A stretch of 9,136 nucleotides of DNA from Verrucomicrobia bacterium UBA6015 (GTDB taxonomy: Bacteria; Verrucomicrobiota; Kiritimatiellia; UBA8416). The DNA is taken from positions 1-9,136 of the forward strand of contig DIZZ01000045.1 of NCBI GenBank assembly GCA_002428045.1, written 5' to 3'. Of this stretch, positions 6,853-9,136 are shown in pieces. Both the position numbers and the translations under genes were made by a program. How positions within the stretch are numbered: the stretch's first letter is position 1; each line of letters starts with the position of its first letter. The notes below the pieces were generated by a model, which was not told the origin of the DNA, did not search any database, and saw nothing but the letters and a program-made list of their open reading frames with translations.

Positions 6853-8148
6853 ATGGGCAGGACACTTGCACAGAAAATTTTTGAATCACACCGCGTGGAT
6901 ACCCCTTGCGAGGGCATGAACGTACTGCGCCTTGATCGCGTGATGTGCCACGAAATCACCACACCCATGGCCATCACCGACTTGATCGCCAGGGGCATGG
7001 ATAGCGTCTTCGACAAGGAAAAGATCCTCGCCGTCGTGGATCATGTCACCCCGGCCAAGGATACCAAGAGCGCCGAGCAGGCCCGCGTATTGCGCGACTG
7101 GGCACGCCGCCACAAACTCCCGCATTGGTTTGACATCGGTCGCAACGGGGTATGCCATGCGATCTTCCCCGAGAAGGGGCTTATCCGCCCCGGCTTCACC
7201 GTCATCATGGGCGACTCCCACACCTGCACCCACGGTGCCTTTGGTGCGTTTGCCGCCGGGGTGGGTACGACCGACCTCGAAGTCGGCATCCTCAAGGGGA
7301 TCTGCTCGTTCCAGGATCCCGGGACGATCAAGGTGACGGTCAAAGGCAAGCTACGTAAGCACGTCTATGCCAAAGATGTCATCCTCCGCATCATCAAGGA
7401 ACTGACCGTCAACGGGGCCACCGACCGGGTCATCGAGTTCCACGGACCGGTCATTGAAGCCATGAGCATGGACGCCCGCATGACGGTCTGTAACATGGCC
7501 ATCGAGGCGGGTGGAACCAGCGGCATCTGCATGCCGGACATGACCACGGTAGAATACCTATGGCCATTCATCAAGGACGACTACCGGACCAAGGCCGCTG
7601 CCTTGAAGGATTTCTCCCAATGGTGCAGCGACCCCGATGCGCCCTACGAGAAGGAGATCGTCATCAATGCCTCCGCCCTCGTGCCCCAGGTTACCGTCGG
7701 GTTCAAGCCCGATCAGGTGGTCGATGTGACCGACGTGGCGGGTACTCCGGTTGATCAGGTATATATCGGCAGTTGCACCAACGGTCGGCTAGAGGATCTG
7801 CGCACGGCGGCGGCCATCCTCAAGAATCGACGCATTTCCGAGCGGGTGCGCGGGATCATCAGCCCGGCCACGCCGGACATCATGCGGGCGGCTGGACAGG
7901 AAGGTCTGCTGGACATCTTCATGGCATCGGGCTTCTGCGTGACCAATCCCACCTGCGGGGCCTGCCTGGGCATGAGTAATGGCGTCCTGGCTCCGGGCGA
8001 GGTCTGTGCCAGCACGACCAACCGCAACTTCAACGGGCGCATGGGCAAAGGCGGCATGGTACACCTAATGAGCCCGGCGACGGCGGCAGCCACGGCACTG
8101 ACGGGGGTCATCACCGACCCGCGAGGAACCCGCGGATCCCGGTCATGA
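6853..8148 (+). CDS. leuC: 3-isopropylmalate dehydratase large subunit (LeuC / homoaconitase type)
   Basis: LeuC with LeuD isomerises 2-isopropylmalate to 3-isopropylmalate in leucine biosynthesis, using a [4Fe-4S] cluster. The 431 residues fit the shorter LeuC/HacA class of about 420 residues. Motifs are GDSHTCTHGAFGAFAAGVG (from G120), SCTNGRLEDLR with cluster ligand C308, and NPTCGACLGM with C368 and C371; the C-x59-C-x2-C layout is complete. STTNRNFNGRMG, typical of the family, follows. The ATG at 6853 has a strong AGGAAGGA ribosome binding site (6838-6845) 7 nt upstream. Substrate choice among isopropylmalate, homoaconitate and related acids depends largely on the small subunit. No small-subunit gene follows, because the next gene is convergent, so LeuC is likely but a homoaconitase or 2,3-dimethylmalate-type hydratase subunit is possible. 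The last 38 nt overlap marC on the other strand. Confidence 0.93.
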   Translation: MGRTLAQKIFESHRVDTPCEGMNVLRLDRVMCHEITTPMAITDLIARGMDSVFDKEKILAVVDHVTPAKDTKSAEQARVLRDWARRHKLPHWFDIGRNGVCHAIFPEKGLIRPGFTVIMGDSHTCTHGAFGAFAAGVGTTDLEVGILKGICSFQDPGTIKVTVKGKLRKHVYAKDVILRIIKELTVNGATDRVIEFHGPVIEAMSMDARMTVCNMAIEAGGTSGICMPDMTTVEYLWPFIKDDYRTKAAALKDFSQWCSDPDAPYEKEIVINASALVPQVTVGFKPDQVVDVTDVAGTPVDQVYIGSCTNGRLEDLRTAAAILKNRRISERVRGIISPATPDIMRAAGQEGLLDIFMASGFCVTNPTCGACLGMSNGVLAPGEVCASTTNRNFNGRMGKGGMVHLMSPATAAATALTGVITDPRGTRGSRS

Positions 8149-8707
8149 CCATTTGCGCAGAGAGGGCTGACAGGATCAGCCCGGTGATCTTGCTTAGCAT
8201 TGCCAGCCCACGTACGCCGATCCGCCGGTAGATTGGCGTTGCTGAAAGCAGCACGGCACCCATGCAAAGAACCGCTAAGATCAGCGACAAACAGCCGATG
8301 ATCCGGTCAGAAACGGTTGTCAGTTCGGCACCCAGCACCATCAGGGTCGCTGCCGTCGCCGGACCCACAATGATCGGCACTGCCAACGGAACCACGGCCA
8401 CATCCTGTACACCTGCCGAAGCAGACGAACCGGGGCGCCCATGAACCAGGCTGATCGCAGAAAGCATCAGCAGGATACCACCGCCGATCCTGAACGAATC
8501 CAGCGTGATCCCGAACAGCCAGAATACCTGGGGACCGAGAAAGAACAACAGCAGGCAAACCCCGCCAACTGCCCCTGTGGTGTTCAGAGCCACCTGGCGA
8601 CGGTGGGGGATATCATCCATTTCCGTGAGGCTGATAAACATCGTCAGCGCAAAGAAGGGCGTAAAGACAAAAAAGAGTTTGAGCCAAAGACTGAAGAATT
8701 GAGCCAT
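8111..8707 (-). CDS. MarC family integral membrane protein
   Basis: This is a 198-residue inner-membrane protein of the MarC family. The family's function is unsettled: E. coli MarC was named from the multiple-antibiotic-resistance locus but does not itself confer the resistance. About six hydrophobic segments are visible, near residues 6-27, 43-67, 73-89, 104-126, 135-157 and 170-195. The family-typical PLAVPIIVGPATAATLMVLG occupies 107-126. The ATG at 8707 is chosen because GGTGAGG (8720-8714, minus strand) precedes it by 6 nt; a GTG at 8719 lies within that ribosome binding site and would add only four residues. The gene runs convergently into leuC with a 38-bp overlap of the two coding ends. 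Upstream, the xylA terminator lies only about 35 nt before the start. I see no promoter in that gap, so it may depend on read-through or a promoter overlapping the terminator. Confidence 0.92.
   Translation of the reverse strand: MAQFFSLWLKLFFVFTPFFALTMFISLTEMDDIPHRRQVALNTTGAVGGVCLLLFFLGPQVFWLFGITLDSFRIGGGILLMLSAISLVHGRPGSSASAGVQDVAVVPLAVPIIVGPATAATLMVLGAELTTVSDRIIGCLSLILAVLCMGAVLLSATPIYRRIGVRGLAMLSKITGLILSALSAQMVMTGIRGFLAGR
8113..8143. repeat. Imperfect inverted repeat inside the leuC/marC overlap
   Basis: ACCG (8113-8116) pairs with CGGT (8140-8143), and CCGCG (8119-8123) pairs with CGCGG (8131-8135), with a small internal loop and a 7-nt apical loop. It lies where the two convergent genes end and could slow polymerase from either side, but it has no T tract. 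It may be only a by-product of GC-rich coding sequence. Confidence 0.3.
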
Positions 8708-8741
8708 CGCAAACCTCACCGCCGGTATTCGCGATCAGAGC

Positions 8742-8777
8742 AAAAAAAAGCCCCGGCGGCTGGACGCCGCGCGGGGC
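8742..8777 (-). terminator. Rho-independent terminator of xylA
   Basis: Read on the minus strand, GCCCCGCGCGGC and GCCGCCGGGGC pair around the loop GTCCA, with one bulged base, and are followed directly by eight T (8749-8742). The hairpin begins 15 nt after the xylA stop codon. A GC-rich stem followed by a T run is the textbook form of an intrinsic terminator. Confidence 0.92.
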
Positions 8778-8792
8778 ATGATTCCATTCCGA

Positions 8793-9136
8793 CTAGCGCG
8801 TTTCGAGGATATACTGATTGAGGATATTCTCAAGCAACTCCTGCTTGCCGCTCTTGGCTTTCGGCTCCCCGTTTGCCAGGGTATACGCTTCGAGACTCTC
8901 CAGCGTGGCCGTACCCTTCTCGATCTGCGCCCCGATCCCCTTTTCATAAGAGGCGTAGCGCGTTTTCAGGTTCTCGCTGATGACGCCATCCTTGACCAAC
9001 TTGGCTGCCACTTTGAGTCCATGCGCAAACGTGTCCATGGCTCCGATATGGGCAATGAACAAGTCCTCCAGATCGGTCGACTCGCGACGGACTTTCGCAT
9101 CGAAGTTCAGTCCGCCCGGGGCAATGCCGCCCTGTT
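8793..9136 (-). CDS. xylA: Xylose isomerase, C-terminal part (cut by window edge)
   Basis: Xylose isomerase converts D-xylose to D-xylulose (and glucose to fructose) in the cytoplasm, using two divalent metal ions. The minus-strand frame is open from the window edge to a TAG at 8795-8793 and gives 113 residues, about the last quarter of a usual 440-residue class II enzyme. The strongly conserved GGLNFDAKVRRESTD is present near the visible N-terminal end; its Asp in NFDAK is a metal ligand in the family. LEDLFIAHIGAMDTFAHGLK follows, and the end reads LLENILNQYILETR, typical of XylA C termini. The internal TTG near 9062 could be mistaken for a start but lies inside this conserved stretch, so the gene continues beyond the window. 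No xylulokinase or xylose transporter gene lies on this side. It ends in its own terminator. Confidence 0.96.
   Translation of the reverse strand, partial: QGGIAPGGLNFDAKVRRESTDLEDLFIAHIGAMDTFAHGLKVAAKLVKDGVISENLKTRYASYEKGIGAQIEKGTATLESLEAYTLANGEPKAKSGKQELLENILNQYILETR

Overview
The window is an ordinary-looking stretch of a bacterial chromosome. It is fairly GC-rich in the genes and AT-richer between them. Genes are dense, most starts carry recognisable Shine-Dalgarno sequences, and there are no rRNA, tRNA, CRISPR, phage or transposase genes. The gene content is housekeeping and metabolic: lon, aroK, queG, birA, leuC, xylA, marC. The style of the Lon and the gene mix make me lean towards the PVC group (Verrucomicrobiota/Kiritimatiellota-like), but this is only an impression and the sequence does not prove it.

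Layout, left to right. (1) Positions 1-485, minus strand: N-terminal part of a D-2-hydroxyacid dehydrogenase, cut by the window edge. (2) Positions 486-781: divergent intergenic region with a candidate lon promoter and a GC palindrome. (3) Positions 782-4683, plus strand: tightly packed lon-aroK-queG (4-nt gap, then a 20-nt overlap), followed after 26 nt by birA (4710-5537). This looks like one transcription unit. (4) Positions 5549-5618: a long imperfect inverted repeat closing that unit. (5) Positions 5642-6745, plus: an endonuclease/exonuclease/phosphatase-family protein with an N-terminal hydrophobic segment. (6) Positions 6853-8148, plus: leuC, with a near-consensus promoter of its own and no leuD beside it. 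(7) Minus strand: marC-like membrane protein (8111-8707), whose 3' end overlaps the 3' end of leuC by 38 bp, and upstream of it the C-terminal part of xylose isomerase xylA (8793-9136), which ends in a clear intrinsic terminator.

Functionally, the lon unit joins protein quality control to three unrelated biosynthetic enzymes: shikimate kinase (aromatic amino acids), epoxyqueuosine reductase (tRNA queuosine) and biotin-protein ligase (acetyl-CoA carboxylase activation). LeuC serves leucine biosynthesis, presumably with a LeuD encoded elsewhere. XylA serves pentose use. I found no convincing novel system. The points most worth a second look are the 70-nt inverted repeat after birA, the leuC/marC antisense overlap with orphan leuC, and the mixed composition of the lon operon.
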